Shown here: piece after piece, positions 8,094-16,893 of the stretch
How the letters are laid out: the number at the start of each line of letters is the position of its first letter
How positions within the stretch are numbered: position 1 is the stretch's first letter
Assembly (NCBI GenBank): GCA_963792785.1
Contig: CAWBXO010000004.1
Span: 248,001 to 312,000, forward strand
Source of the DNA: CAWIMX01 sp963792785
GTDB taxonomy: Bacteria; Acidobacteriota; Vicinamibacteria; Vicinamibacterales; CAVVIG01
Reading direction: 5' to 3'
DNA length: 64,000 nucleotides
The notes under the pieces: generated by a model
The model's input: only the letters and a program-made list of their open reading frames with translations
Database searches by the model: none
Told to the model about the DNA's origin: nothing
Made by a program: the position numbers and the translations under genes

Positions 8094-9325
8094 TGGCAAA
8101 CGGCAAGGAATGGTCCGAACCGGCGCGCAAGCGCCTGCGGCTCGGCATCGGCGCGGCCGTGGTCGTGCTGGCGGGTCTGGGCGCCTGGCTCTGGATGACG
8201 GCGGGCCGTGAGTCGACCGATGACGCGCAGGTCGACGGGTACGTGACGCCCGTGGCGCCGCGCGTCGGCGGGACGGTCGCGAAGGTGCTCGTGGCCGACA
8301 ATGAGGAGGTCCAGGCCGACGCGACGCTCGTCGAGCTCGACCCGAGCAGCTACCAGGTCGCCGTCGACCGCGCGAAGGCCGATCTCGCCGACGCCGTCGC
8401 GGCCGCCACGGCGGCGCACAGCGGCGTGCCGATCGCGACCACGTCGACGGCGTCCGACCTGACGACGGCCCAGAGCGGGCTGACGCAGGCGACGAGCGGC
8501 GTGTCCGGCGCGGAGCGCGAGCTCGAGGCCGCGAAGGCGCGCCAGACGAGCGCGGAGGCGCGCGTCCGCGAGGCCGAGGCGAACCAGACGCGCGCCGCCA
8601 AGGACGTCGAGCGCCTGCGCGCGCTCGTCGAGAAGGACGAGATTTCCGAACAGCAGTTCGACGCGGCGCGCGCGGCGTCCGACGCGCAAAGCGCGGGCCT
8701 CGACGCGGCCCGCGCGCAGGTCACCGAGGCAACCGCGGCGATGCGCGTCGCCGAGAGCCGCCTGGCGCAGGCGCACGCGGGCGAGGCGCAGGCCCAGGCG
8801 TCGGTGCGGACGGCGAACACGGGACCGGATCAGGTGACCGCGATGCGGGCGCGAGCCGACGCCGCCGACGCGCGTGTCGCGCTCGCGCGCGCCTCGCTCG
8901 CGCAGGCCGAGCTGAACCTCCAGTACACGACCGTGAAGGCGCCGCGGCACGGCCAGGTGAGCCGGAAGAGCGTGGACGTCGGCCAGGTGGTGCAGGCCGG
9001 CCAGCCGCTGCTCGCGCTGGTCCCGCTCGACGAGGTGTGGATCACCGCCAACTTCAAGGAGACGCAGATCACGAACATGCGGGCCGGCCAGCGTGTGACG
9101 ATCAAGGTGGACGCCTACGGCGGCCACGAGGTCGAGGGCCACATCGACAGCATCTCGGCGGCGACCGGCGCCCGCTTCAGCCTGCTGCCGCCCGAGAACG
9201 CGACGGGCAACTTCGTGAAGGTCGTGCAGCGCGTGCCCGTGAAGATCGTGCTCGACGGCCCGCCCGACCCCGCCTTTCCGCTGCGGCCCGGCATGTCCGT
9301 GACGCCCACGGTGTATACGCAATAG
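8093..9325 (+). CDS. EmrA/HlyD-type periplasmic adaptor of efflux pump
   Basis: A 410-residue membrane-fusion protein. One transmembrane helix (about 17-36) is followed by STDDAQVDGYVTPVAPRVGG, the N-terminal biotinyl-lipoyl half typical of EmrA. A long Ala-rich coiled coil (about 90-270) comes next, then the second lipoyl half (TVKAPRHGQVSRKSVDVGQVV) and the beta-barrel region with WITANFKETQI. It bridges the inner-membrane transporter and the TolC-type channel. It is translationally coupled to the upstream gene through the TAATG overlap. An octamer-repeat array separates it from the transporter gene. Confidence 0.93.
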   Translation: MANGKEWSEPARKRLRLGIGAAVVVLAGLGAWLWMTAGRESTDDAQVDGYVTPVAPRVGGTVAKVLVADNEEVQADATLVELDPSSYQVAVDRAKADLADAVAAATAAHSGVPIATTSTASDLTTAQSGLTQATSGVSGAERELEAAKARQTSAEARVREAEANQTRAAKDVERLRALVEKDEISEQQFDAARAASDAQSAGLDAARAQVTEATAAMRVAESRLAQAHAGEAQAQASVRTANTGPDQVTAMRARADAADARVALARASLAQAELNLQYTTVKAPRHGQVSRKSVDVGQVVQAGQPLLALVPLDEVWITANFKETQITNMRAGQRVTIKVDAYGGHEVEGHIDSISAATGARFSLLPPENATGNFVKVVQRVPVKIVLDGPPDPAFPLRPGMSVTPTVYTQ

Positions 9326-9333
9326 GAGAGGGG

Positions 9334-9468
9334 GGAAGTATGGAAGTTAGGAAGTCAGGAAGTAAGGAAGTTGGTTCTCGCTTCCCCACTTCCCCACTTC
9401 CCCACTTCAATACTTCCAAACTTCAACACTTCCTCACTTCCTCACTTCCTCACTTCCTGACTTCATGA
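9334..9468. repeat. Octamer-word inverted array between the emrA- and emrB-type genes
   Basis: Five GGAAGTNN octamers (9334-9373) are followed by a 7-base spacer and eleven CTTCNNNN octamers (9381-9468), so the arms are complementary and can form a long imperfect hairpin. The ATG of the transporter gene (9465) falls in the last unit, CTTCATGA. Units differ only in their last two or three bases, which argues for word-level expansion with drift. Confidence 0.88.
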
Positions 9469-11027
9469 GTTCAGAAAGTCCCGTCGTCAACCCGTGGATC
9501 GTCGCCGTCTCGGTGATGTTCGCCACGTTCATGGAGGTGCTCGACACCACCGTGGTGAACGTGTCGCTGCCGCACATCGCCGGCAGCCTCTCGGCGACGA
9601 TCGACGAGGCCACGTGGGTGCTGACGTCGTACCTGGTGGCGAACGCGATCATCCTGCCGATGACGGGATGGCTCGCGAGCCGGTTCGGCCGCAAGAACCT
9701 GCTCATGCTGTCGGTGGTGGGGTTCACCTCGGCGTCGTTTCTGTGCGGGCTCGCGCCCACGCTCGGCTCGCTCGTGTTCTTCCGCATCATCCAGGGCGCG
9801 ACCGGCGGCGCGCTGCAGCCGCTGTCGCAGGCGGTGCTCCTCGAGGCGTTCCGCCCCGAGGATCGCGGCAAGGCCATGGGCTTCTGGGGCCTCGGCATCG
9901 TCGTGGCGCCGATCCTCGGCCCGGTGCTGGGCGGGTGGCTGACCGACTCGTATTCGTGGCGGTGGGTGTTCTACATCAACATCCCGGTCGGCATCGCGTC
10001 GATCGTGATGACCAAGCTCTACATCTTCGACCCGCCGTACATCCGCAGCACCGTGCGGAAGATCGACTACTGGGGCATCGGAATGCTCGCGGTCGGGATC
10101 GGCGCGCTGCAGATCGTCCTCGACAAGGGCCAGGAAGTCGACTGGTTTGCGTCCAACCTGATGACGATCCTCGCCGTCCTGAGCGCGGTCACGCTCGTCA
10201 CGCTCATCATCCACGAGTGGCGGACCGACGACCCGGTGGTCGATCTGCGCGTGTTCAAGGAACGCAGCTACGCGGTGGGCGTGTTTCTGATGACGGTGGT
10301 CGGCTTCGTGCTGTACGGCAGCCTCGTGCTGCTGCCGATCATGCTGCAGACGCTGCTCGGCTATCCGGCGCTCCAGGCGGGCATCGCCATGGCGCCGCGC
10401 GGCGTCGGATCGTTCTTCATGATGCCGTTGACGGGCCTGCTCATCGGCCGCATCGACGCGCGGCGCCTGCTGACGGTCGGTCTGATCGTGGCCGGCGTGA
10501 CGCTGCTCTGGCTCGGCGACCTGAACCTGCAGGCGGGCTACTGGGACATCTTCTGGCCGCAGCTCGTGCAGGGCATGGCGCTCTCACTCCTGTTCGTCCC
10601 GCTGACCACCGTGTCGATGGACGCGATCCCGCGAGAGAAGATGGGCAACGCCACCAGCCTGTTCAATCTCATGCGCAACATCGGCGGCAGCATCGGCATC
10701 GCCACGACGGGCACGATGCTGGCGCGGCGCCAGCAGACGGTGACGGCGGTGCTCGGCGCGAATGTCTCGGCGCTCGACGCGGGCTCCACGATGCGGTTCG
10801 AGCAGCTGCGCGCCGGGTTCATGGCCGCCGGCGCCGATGCCGCCACCGCGACCAGCCGCGCGTACGCGGCGCTCTTCGGAATGGTCCGCCAGCAGGCCGC
10901 CATGGTCGCCTTCGTCGACATCTTCCAGCTGCTCGGGATCGTGTTCATCGTCATGGTCCCGCTCATCCTGCTGATGAAGCGTCCGCGCACGAGCCACGAG
11001 GCCGGCGCCGCCGCCGCGGGACACTAG
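9465..11027 (+). CDS. EmrB-type MFS drug exporter (DHA2 family, 14 TM)
   Basis: A 520-residue major-facilitator protein. Family motifs are VLDTTVVNVSLPHIAGSL in the first helix, WLASRFGRKN between helices 2 and 3, and the antiporter stretch GLGIVVAPILGPVLGGWLTD (motif C). The length and helix count fit DHA2 (EmrB/QacA) 14-helix pumps that exchange protons for hydrophobic drugs. With the two genes upstream it forms a complete tripartite exporter. The start codon lies inside the last octamer of the preceding array and has no normal ribosome-binding site, so its translation may depend on that array or on an unusual initiation context. Confidence 0.93.
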   Translation: MSSESPVVNPWIVAVSVMFATFMEVLDTTVVNVSLPHIAGSLSATIDEATWVLTSYLVANAIILPMTGWLASRFGRKNLLMLSVVGFTSASFLCGLAPTLGSLVFFRIIQGATGGALQPLSQAVLLEAFRPEDRGKAMGFWGLGIVVAPILGPVLGGWLTDSYSWRWVFYINIPVGIASIVMTKLYIFDPPYIRSTVRKIDYWGIGMLAVGIGALQIVLDKGQEVDWFASNLMTILAVLSAVTLVTLIIHEWRTDDPVVDLRVFKERSYAVGVFLMTVVGFVLYGSLVLLPIMLQTLLGYPALQAGIAMAPRGVGSFFMMPLTGLLIGRIDARRLLTVGLIVAGVTLLWLGDLNLQAGYWDIFWPQLVQGMALSLLFVPLTTVSMDAIPREKMGNATSLFNLMRNIGGSIGIATTGTMLARRQQTVTAVLGANVSALDAGSTMRFEQLRAGFMAAGADAATATSRAYAALFGMVRQQAAMVAFVDIFQLLGIVFIVMVPLILLMKRPRTSHEAGAAAAGH

Positions 11028-11043
11028 GGGTACACTTCCCGTC

Positions 11044-12066
11044 ATGCGCTGCGTCCCGGCCCTGTCGATGGTGATGGCCGCCGCGGTCGTGTGCGGCGCG
11101 GCGCCCCCGCAGGACACTCCGCCCGCTCCCCTGTCGTTCTCCGCCTGGCTCGACGGCGTGCGCGACGAGGCCGTCGCCCGCGGATTGCGCGCCTCGGTGG
11201 TCGAGGCCGCGCTGGCCGATCTCGTGGCGCCCGACGCGACGATCGTCGAGCGCGACCGCACGCAGGCCGAGACGGTCCAGACCCTCGAGCAGTACCTGCG
11301 GGGCCACGTGACAGCGGCCGCCCGGCGCAACGGGGATGCGATGTGGGCGCGCCACCGGACCCTGCTGCGCCAGGTCTCGACGCGCTACGACGTGTCCGAG
11401 CGCGTCATCGTCGCCGTCTGGGGCTTCGAGTCGAACTTCGGTCGCTTCAGCGGCACGCGGCCCACGATCGCCGCCCTCGCCACGCTCGCGTGGGACGATC
11501 GGCGCCCCACCCTCTTCCGCCGCGAACTCCTCAGCGCGCTCGAGATCCTCGACCGCGGCGACATCGATCTGGCGAGCCTGAAGGGCTCGTGGGCCGGCGC
11601 GATGGGCCAGACGCAGTTCATGCCGTCGAGCTACCTGGCCTTCGCGCAGGACTTCGACGAGGACGGCACCCGGGACATCTGGCACTCCTCGGCCGACGTG
11701 CTGGCGTCGATCGCCTACTACCTCGCGGCGCACGGCTGGCACGAAGGCGAGCGCTGGGGCCGCGAGGTCGTCGTCTCGCGCGCGGCGGCCGCGCGGGCGG
11801 CGGAGGTGCCGGCGAACGAGGGGGCGTGCGCCGCGCGCCGGTCGATGTCCGTGCCCCTGCCGCTCGCCGACTGGCAGGCGATGGGCGTGCGGCTGCCCGG
11901 CGGACGGCCGCTGCCGGTCTCGAGTACGCTCGAAGCGTCGCTCGTGTCGGGCGAGTCGCGCGAGTTTCTGGTGTACCGCAACTATGACGCCCTGCTCGAA
12001 TACAACTGCGCGCAGGCCTACGCCCTGGGCGTGGGCCTGCTGTCCGACGCGCTGCGCGCGCCCTGA
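11044..12066 (+). CDS. MltB-type lytic murein transglycosylase
   Basis: A 340-residue secreted enzyme with a signal peptide (about 1-20). The catalytic Glu is E129 in VAVWGFESNFGRFSG. Further SLT_2/MltB marks are RPTIAALATLAWDDRR, RELLSALEIL and KGSWAGAMGQTQFMPSSYLAFA, followed by DGTRDIWHSSADVLASIAYYL. It cleaves peptidoglycan glycan strands to 1,6-anhydro ends in the periplasm during wall turnover. The C-terminal part with two Cys residues is typical of MltB relatives. It starts 16 bases after the efflux operon and may be co-transcribed with it. Confidence 0.9.
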   Translation: MRCVPALSMVMAAAVVCGAAPPQDTPPAPLSFSAWLDGVRDEAVARGLRASVVEAALADLVAPDATIVERDRTQAETVQTLEQYLRGHVTAAARRNGDAMWARHRTLLRQVSTRYDVSERVIVAVWGFESNFGRFSGTRPTIAALATLAWDDRRPTLFRRELLSALEILDRGDIDLASLKGSWAGAMGQTQFMPSSYLAFAQDFDEDGTRDIWHSSADVLASIAYYLAAHGWHEGERWGREVVVSRAAAARAAEVPANEGACAARRSMSVPLPLADWQAMGVRLPGGRPLPVSSTLEASLVSGESREFLVYRNYDALLEYNCAQAYALGVGLLSDALRAP

Positions 12067-12084
12067 GCCCCCGAGGAGACCGGA

Positions 12085-12552
12085 ATGAGCCAGTTCGAAC
12101 TCGACCCCCGCGGCGTGATCGCGCCGTGCCCGCAGTGCGGCACGAAGAACCGCCTGGCGTTCGATCACCTCGGCGCCGACAGCCGGTGCGCGCAGTGCAA
12201 GACTCCGATCGCGGCGCCCGGCGCGCCGATCGAGGTGGCGAGCACCGCGGACTTCGACGCCGCGCTCGCGCAGTCGACCGTGCCGATCATCGTGGACTAC
12301 TGGGCCCCCTGGTGCGGCCCCTGCCGCATGGTCGCGCCGGAGCTCGAAAAGGTCGCCGCGCGGCTGTCGGGCCGCGCGCTCGTGCTGAAGGTCAACACCG
12401 ACGTGCTGTCGGATCTGGGCCAGCGGTACGGCGTCCGCTCCATTCCGACGATGGCGGTGTTCCAAGGCGGGCGGGAAGCCGGCCGTACCGTCGGGGCGCG
12501 CCCGGCGAGCGAGATCATCGCGTTCGTGGAAGAGACCACCGCGCAACCTTAG
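12085..12552 (+). CDS. trxC: Thioredoxin 2-type protein with N-terminal zinc ribbon
   Basis: A 155-residue TrxC-like protein. Two CxxC pairs (C15/C18 and C35/C38) form a zinc ribbon, and a thioredoxin fold follows with the active site WAPWCGPCRM (C77, C80) and a cis-proline in RSIPTMAVF. TrxC proteins are cytoplasmic, stress-related disulfide reductases in which the zinc module tunes redox response. A strong GAGGAG ribosome-binding site precedes the ATG. The gene starts 18 bases after the MltB-like gene, probably in the same transcript. A REP-like palindrome begins right at its stop codon. Confidence 0.92.
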   Translation: MSQFELDPRGVIAPCPQCGTKNRLAFDHLGADSRCAQCKTPIAAPGAPIEVASTADFDAALAQSTVPIIVDYWAPWCGPCRMVAPELEKVAARLSGRALVLKVNTDVLSDLGQRYGVRSIPTMAVFQGGREAGRTVGARPASEIIAFVEETTAQP

Positions 12553-12553
12553 C

Positions 12554-12571
12554 GTCCGGTTTCAGCCGGGC
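12554..12571. repeat. REP-like palindrome copy 1
   Basis: GTCCGG-TTTCAG-CCGGGC is an imperfect 6-base-arm palindrome starting just after the trxC stop. Close relatives occur at 17647-17690 and inside a gene at 41749-41768. Confidence 0.7.
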
Positions 12572-12588
12572 TGTGGCAACATCCACGC

Positions 12589-14238
12589 ATGCAGCGACAC
12601 GCCCGCCACCCCCGGCTTCCCCGCCTGCTTCCCGCCCTGCTCCTCGGCGCCGCGCTCAGCGCCGCGTGCGGCACCGCGCTCGCGCCGCCGGCGGCGCCCG
12701 CCACCGGCACGGCCGCGGCGTTCGGCCTCGAGGAAGCGACGATTGACCAGCTCCAGCAGCGCATGGAATCCGGCCAGGAGACCTCGCGGTCCCTCGTCGA
12801 CCAGTACCTGGCCCGCATCGCGGCGCTCGACCGCGACGGCATCCACGCCGTGCTCGAAGTGAACCCCGACGCGCGGGCGATCGCCGACGCGCTCGACGCG
12901 GAGCGGCGCGCGCGCGGCCCGCGCGGCCCGATGCACGGCATCCCCGTCCTCCTCAAGGACAACATCGCGACGGCGGACCAGATGCAGACCACCGCCGGCT
13001 CGCTCGCGCTCGAGGGCGCGAAGCCCCCGGCCGACGCGTTCCTGGTGGCCCGGCTGCGCGCGGCGGGCGCCGTGATCCTCGGCAAGACGAACCTGAGTGA
13101 ATGGGCGAACTTCCGCTCCACGCATGCGTCGAGCGGTTGGAGCGGCCGCGGCGGCCAGACGCGCAACCCGTACGCGCTCGACCGATCGCCGTCGGGATCC
13201 AGCTCGGGATCGGGCGCGGCGGTCGCGGCCAACTTCGTCACGGTGGCCGTGGGCACCGAGACCGACGGCTCGGTCGTCTCGCCGGCCAGCAGCACCGGCC
13301 TCGTGGGCATCAAGCCCACGCTCGGCCTCGTCAGCCGCGCCGGCATCGTGCCCATTTCCCACAGCCAGGACACCGCCGGGCCGATGGCGCGCACCGTGAC
13401 CGACGCGGCGCACCTGCTCACGGCGATGGCCGGCGTCGATCCGAACGATCCCGCGACCGCCGCCGCGGCCGGACACGTCGAGGACTTCGCCGCCGAACTG
13501 GATCCCGACGCGCTGCAGGGCGCGCGGATCGGCATCGTCCGCAACGCGGGGTTCGGCGCGCAGCCCGACGTGGATCGCCTGATGGACGCCGCGATCGCCG
13601 GCCTGAAAGCGAAAGGCGCCGTGATCGTGGATCCGGCGAACATCACGACGCTCGGCCGCTTCGACAGCAGCGAGTTCCAGGTGCTGCTCTACGAGTTCAA
13701 GGACGACCTGAACGCCTACCTCGCGACACTCGGCCCGTCCGCGCCCGTGCACTCGCTCGCCGACCTCATCGCCTTCGACACGGCGCACGCCGCCGACGAG
13801 ATGCCGATCTTCGGGCAGGAGCTCCTCGAGCAGGCCAACGGTGACGCCCGGCCGTCACGGGCGGCGTACGAGAAGGCGCTCGCCGATGATCACCGCCTCG
13901 CCGGCGCCGAGGGCATCGACGCTGTGATGACGAAGAACCACCTCGACGCGCTTGTCGCGCCCACGTCGATCCCGGCCTGGCTCATCGATCACGTGAACGG
14001 CGACAGCGTGCCGTTCGCGGCGGTCTCGGCGGGCGGGCCGATCTCGGTCGCGGCCGTCGCCGGCTATCCGCACGTGACCGTGCCGATGGGATTCGTCGAC
14101 GGCCTGCCGGTGGGGATCTCGTTCCTCGGCCGCGCCTGGAGCGACGCCGCGCTGATCAAACTGGCGTTCGCCTACGAACAGGCCACGCACCACCGCCAGC
14201 CGCCCACCTTCGCCGCGACGGCCGCCGAACCGCACTGA
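12589..14238 (+). CDS. Secreted amidase (amidase-signature family)
   Basis: A 549-residue amidase-signature enzyme with an N-terminal signal peptide; C27 is a possible lipid-attachment Cys, although the lipobox is not canonical. The catalytic Lys is K123 in PVLLKDNIAT, the cis-Ser lies in PSGSSSGSGAA (about 204-205) and the nucleophile is S228 in GTETDGSV. The signature continues with SRAGIVPISHSQDTAGPMARTV. Substrates of the family range from aryl amides to peptidyl amides, and this one is not determinable. Export suggests scavenging of amides or wall or peptide processing. It lies 36 bases after trxC. Confidence 0.88.
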   Translation: MQRHARHPRLPRLLPALLLGAALSAACGTALAPPAAPATGTAAAFGLEEATIDQLQQRMESGQETSRSLVDQYLARIAALDRDGIHAVLEVNPDARAIADALDAERRARGPRGPMHGIPVLLKDNIATADQMQTTAGSLALEGAKPPADAFLVARLRAAGAVILGKTNLSEWANFRSTHASSGWSGRGGQTRNPYALDRSPSGSSSGSGAAVAANFVTVAVGTETDGSVVSPASSTGLVGIKPTLGLVSRAGIVPISHSQDTAGPMARTVTDAAHLLTAMAGVDPNDPATAAAAGHVEDFAAELDPDALQGARIGIVRNAGFGAQPDVDRLMDAAIAGLKAKGAVIVDPANITTLGRFDSSEFQVLLYEFKDDLNAYLATLGPSAPVHSLADLIAFDTAHAADEMPIFGQELLEQANGDARPSRAAYEKALADDHRLAGAEGIDAVMTKNHLDALVAPTSIPAWLIDHVNGDSVPFAAVSAGGPISVAAVAGYPHVTVPMGFVDGLPVGISFLGRAWSDAALIKLAFAYEQATHHRQPPTFAATAAEPH

Positions 14239-14256
14239 CCCTGATCACAAAATGCA

Positions 14257-14334
14257 ACACGAAGACGCGAAGACCCGAAGAAGACCCGTTTCTTCTTCGG
14301 GCCTTCGGGCCTTCGGGCCCTCGTGGTTGCCTTC
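14257..14334. repeat. GAAGACCC/CTTCGGGC word array, hairpin-forming
   Basis: The left arm holds GAAGACGC, GAAGACCC and a partial third unit; the right arm holds three CTTCGGGC octamers (14295-14318) and a variant. The arms are partly complementary. The element follows the amidase stop and shares its right-arm wording (cttcgggccttcg, then tggttgcctt) with 15576-15606, which lies just after the next gene. It may act as a transcription terminator. Confidence 0.75.
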
Positions 14335-14372
14335 CACTGGGGCTCCCGAACAGGTTCCGTGCATCTAGGCAT

Positions 14373-15563
14373 TTGCTGGTCGCCGTGTTGGTCGTCGCCG
14401 CGTCCGCCGCCGTCGTCGCGCAGTCGGGAGGGTGGTACACCTTCTGTCCCGGATGCGCCAAGTACATCGGTGGCGACGCGAAGATGGGGCCGTTCGCCAC
14501 GGTAGATGAGTGCAACGTCCAGAGGAACATCGCGATCGCCAACTCGTTTCCGTTCGAGAAATGCACGACTTCTGAAACCGGCAGCAAGGGCTCCCGTGCG
14601 GCCGTCGCCGTACCGCTGCTGGCTGCCGGTGGCGCGGGCCTCGGCTATTGGGGAGGAGCGGCCCTCTCCGAGAATGACCCGGAGAAGACCCAGAACGGCC
14701 TCGGCATCGGTCTCGGTAGCGGACTGGCCGTCGCCGGCCTGACGCACTCCAGAGAGCTTGGGCCGGTCGGCACCGCCGCCACCCTGGGCGCCGGCGCGGC
14801 TATCGGGACGGCCAGCTATGAACGGAACCAGCGCCTCGATGGCAAAGAGGTCCATATCGAGCGCGACGCCGTCGCCGTGGGCGCCGCGGCGTACGCGCAA
14901 GGGACGAGCGTCGCGACCATCCCGGACACGGTCCCGCCGTCAGTGCGAGCCGAGTTGTCGAACGCCCGGCTGACGCTCATGGCGAGAATCGTCGCGCACA
15001 ACGCCTGGGTTGACGAGTTCAACCGGCAGTGTCCCGCGGAGACCAGTGCCCCGACACACCCGCGCCACGCCGCCTGCGGCCGGGAAGTGCCCGGCCTGCT
15101 GGGCGAGGGGGACACGCTCGAGGCGGACAAGATCCAGTTCAACACCCGGGTCGCGACCGCGGCGACGGTCAACACCGATCCAAGTGTCGTCGATGCCCGC
15201 GAGGTGCAGGAAGGCAACGCCCTGGTGGCCCAAATCCCCGCGCTGGCACGTTCGCCGGCCGCCGGCCTGATGGCCAGGGGCTTCGCCGAGATCATCAACC
15301 ATCATTGGCCGCTGGCGCTCGTGCTGTGGCAGCAGGCGCTCAACAACGACCCCGGCAACGACGCCATCAAACGCAGCGTCGAACTGGCGCAGTGGACGGT
15401 CGAGTACGAAAAGCGTGGCGTCCACGAGCAGACGACAGGGGCCGCGCGACTCGCGCAGATGGGGAAAGACTACAAAGACGAAGCGGACCGAATCTCCGAG
15501 GCCGAGGCCTGGCGCGCCAACGAGCGCCTCACGCAGGACGCCCTGGATACCATCGCTCGCTGA
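14373..15563 (+). CDS. Secreted or membrane hypothetical protein with Gly-rich core
   Basis: An unrecognised protein of about 396 residues. A hydrophobic N-terminus (signal-like, ending VVAQSGG) precedes a CPGC pair (C25, C28) and further Cys at 47 and 64. Two Gly/Ala-rich segments (about 80-105 and 108-145, with GLGIGLGSGL and GAGAAIGTA) resemble glycine-zipper membrane helices. The C-terminal half is helical and may hold a TPR-like unit (WPLALVLWQQALNNDPGNDAIKRSVELA). The start is uncertain: the TTG at 14373 is used, but the frame continues upstream with basic residues (NRFRASRH) that would make a better signal peptide. It is flanked by two related word arrays. Confidence 0.6.
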   Translation: MLVAVLVVAASAAVVAQSGGWYTFCPGCAKYIGGDAKMGPFATVDECNVQRNIAIANSFPFEKCTTSETGSKGSRAAVAVPLLAAGGAGLGYWGGAALSENDPEKTQNGLGIGLGSGLAVAGLTHSRELGPVGTAATLGAGAAIGTASYERNQRLDGKEVHIERDAVAVGAAAYAQGTSVATIPDTVPPSVRAELSNARLTLMARIVAHNAWVDEFNRQCPAETSAPTHPRHAACGREVPGLLGEGDTLEADKIQFNTRVATAATVNTDPSVVDAREVQEGNALVAQIPALARSPAAGLMARGFAEIINHHWPLALVLWQQALNNDPGNDAIKRSVELAQWTVEYEKRGVHEQTTGAARLAQMGKDYKDEADRISEAEAWRANERLTQDALDTIAR

Positions 15564-15575
15564 CGACCGTTTCGT

Positions 15576-15606
15576 CTTCGTGCCTTCGGGCCTTCGTGGT
15601 TGCCTT
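15576..15606. repeat. CTTCGNNN octamer array after the Gly-rich protein gene
   Basis: CTTCGTGC, CTTCGGGC and CTTCGTGG units run in tandem and are followed by TTGCCTTTT. The wording matches the right arm of the array at 14257-14334, so the gene between them is bracketed by sister arrays. It lies at the border with the convergent HemQ-like gene. Confidence 0.65.
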
Positions 15607-15630
15607 TTCGTGATCCCGATCGCAGCGTGA

Positions 15631-16383
15631 TCAGGCTGTCGCTTGCCAGATCGCGCGCCCGACGAAGAACGGTCCCAGGCGATCGAGGTAGAGCGACGTC
15701 TGCTGCGTCTTCCGCATGCTCTGGACGACGGCCGAGAGTGGAAACAGGGCCTTGCCGATCAGGCCGATGACGAAGTCGTTGTCGTCCCGGTCGAGGCCGT
15801 GGCACGCCAGGCGGATGTCGTGCGCGTAGTCGCCGGCGCCGAATGACATGCCGATCGCGCCATGCTCGGCGAGGATGACGCGCTGCTCGTCGGCCGGGAG
15901 CTGCGCGAACCGGCCGCTCCGCCGCAGCGGATACCACACCGCCCAGGGCCACTCCGGGTTGAGCACCGTGCGGCGCGGCCGCTCGAGCAGCGTGTCGACC
16001 AGGTCCGGCTCGTAGCCGATCGAGTAGGTGCGCCCGAGCATCGTGTATTCCGGCTTCTGGACCAGGCCCGCGAACGGCCCGGCGTTCACGACGGGGCGCA
16101 CGGTGTCGATGAACGCGGCCGGATCCTCGGCGAAGGTGAGGAGCGCCACGCCGCGCGGGTCGTTGGCGTCCTCGTAGAGTACGCCCGGATGGCCGGCGCG
16201 CTCGAGCGCCGCGGCCAGCGGCCGCGCGTCCGGGCAGCCGCCGAAGGCGACGAGCTGCATGAACAGGCGCGTGTCGGCCCGCTGCGGCTGGCCGTTCTTC
16301 ATGCCGCCCTTTTCGCTCAGATCCGGCGGCTCGGGTCCGCGGCGCGCCGGCGGTTGCGTATCGGTGGAGGTCGGGTGAGCCAT
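15631..16383 (-). CDS. Chlorite dismutase/HemQ-family heme protein
   Basis: A protein of up to 250 residues. The C-terminal half has the family order: LAEHGAIGMSFG, then DIRLACHGLDRDDNDFVIGL, then the motif VVQSMRKTQQTSLYLDRLGPFFVG. This matches the coproheme decarboxylase (HemQ) and chlorite dismutase fold, and the N-terminal half has the duplicated ferredoxin-like pattern. HemQ makes heme from coproheme; related proteins are peroxidases. Hem-pathway neighbours are absent, so the exact role is open. An internal ATG at 16302 has a better ribosome-binding site (AAGGGCGGC) than the ATG at 16383 and removes a low-complexity Pro-rich leader. Confidence 0.8.
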   Translation of the reverse strand: MAHPTSTDTQPPARRGPEPPDLSEKGGMKNGQPQRADTRLFMQLVAFGGCPDARPLAAALERAGHPGVLYEDANDPRGVALLTFAEDPAAFIDTVRPVVNAGPFAGLVQKPEYTMLGRTYSIGYEPDLVDTLLERPRRTVLNPEWPWAVWYPLRRSGRFAQLPADEQRVILAEHGAIGMSFGAGDYAHDIRLACHGLDRDDNDFVIGLIGKALFPLSAVVQSMRKTQQTSLYLDRLGPFFVGRAIWQATA

Positions 16384-16461
16384 GCCGACGAGTATAATCC
16401 GCCGCGTCCCGGCCCACGGATCCAGACTGGCGAAACGCGCCGGTTTTCGGTAGGATCTCGT

Positions 16462-16475
16462 CGCCGGATCCGGCG
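16462..16475. promoter_or_regulatory. 14-base perfect palindrome upstream of the ferredoxin gene
   Basis: CGCCGGATCCGGCG is fully self-complementary and lies 37 bases before the ferredoxin start, in the divergent gap with the HemQ-like gene. It may be an operator, but palindromes of this composition also arise by chance in G+C-rich DNA. Confidence 0.3.
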
Positions 16476-16512
16476 TGTCGCCGGAAGCTACGGACGCGGA
16501 GAAAACGCCAGC

Positions 16513-16887
16513 ATGCCATTCATTATTACGGACCCCTGTATCGAAACGAAGGACACCGCCTGCGTGGACGTCTGCCCGGTGGACTGCATCCACCCGCGCA
16601 AAGACGAAGCCGAGTTCGCGGAAGCGACGATGCTCTACATCCACCCGGAGGAGTGCATCGACTGCGGCGCGTGCGTGCCGGCGTGCCCGGTGGCGGCGAT
16701 CTACGAGAGCATCGACGCGACGCCCGCGCACCAACAGGATCTGGTCGAAGCCAATGCGGTCTATCGCCTGGGCGACGCCGACGCGATGGCCAAGGCGGAG
16801 GCCGTCGTCAAGGCGCACGTCGCCGCGCACGCCGACATCATGGCGGTGCCGGCGGCCGAGCGGCAGGCCGCGCACGCGCGGTTCTGA
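16513..16887 (+). CDS. fdxA: Seven-iron ([3Fe-4S][4Fe-4S]) ferredoxin
   Basis: A 124-residue ferredoxin. Cys positions 9, 17, 21, 25, 48, 51, 54 and 58 reproduce the FdI/FdxA pattern: C9, C17 and C58 would bind the 3Fe cluster and C21, C48, C51 and C54 the 4Fe cluster. The C-terminal extension after SIDATPAHQ is usual for long FdxA forms. It carries electrons in the cytoplasm. The redox partner is unknown. The start MPFIITDPCIETKD is the family's normal N-terminus. The exonuclease III reading begins six bases after its stop, so the two are probably co-transcribed. Confidence 0.92.
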   Translation: MPFIITDPCIETKDTACVDVCPVDCIHPRKDEAEFAEATMLYIHPEECIDCGACVPACPVAAIYESIDATPAHQQDLVEANAVYRLGDADAMAKAEAVVKAHVAAHADIMAVPAAERQAAHARF

Positions 16888-16893
16888 ACACCG

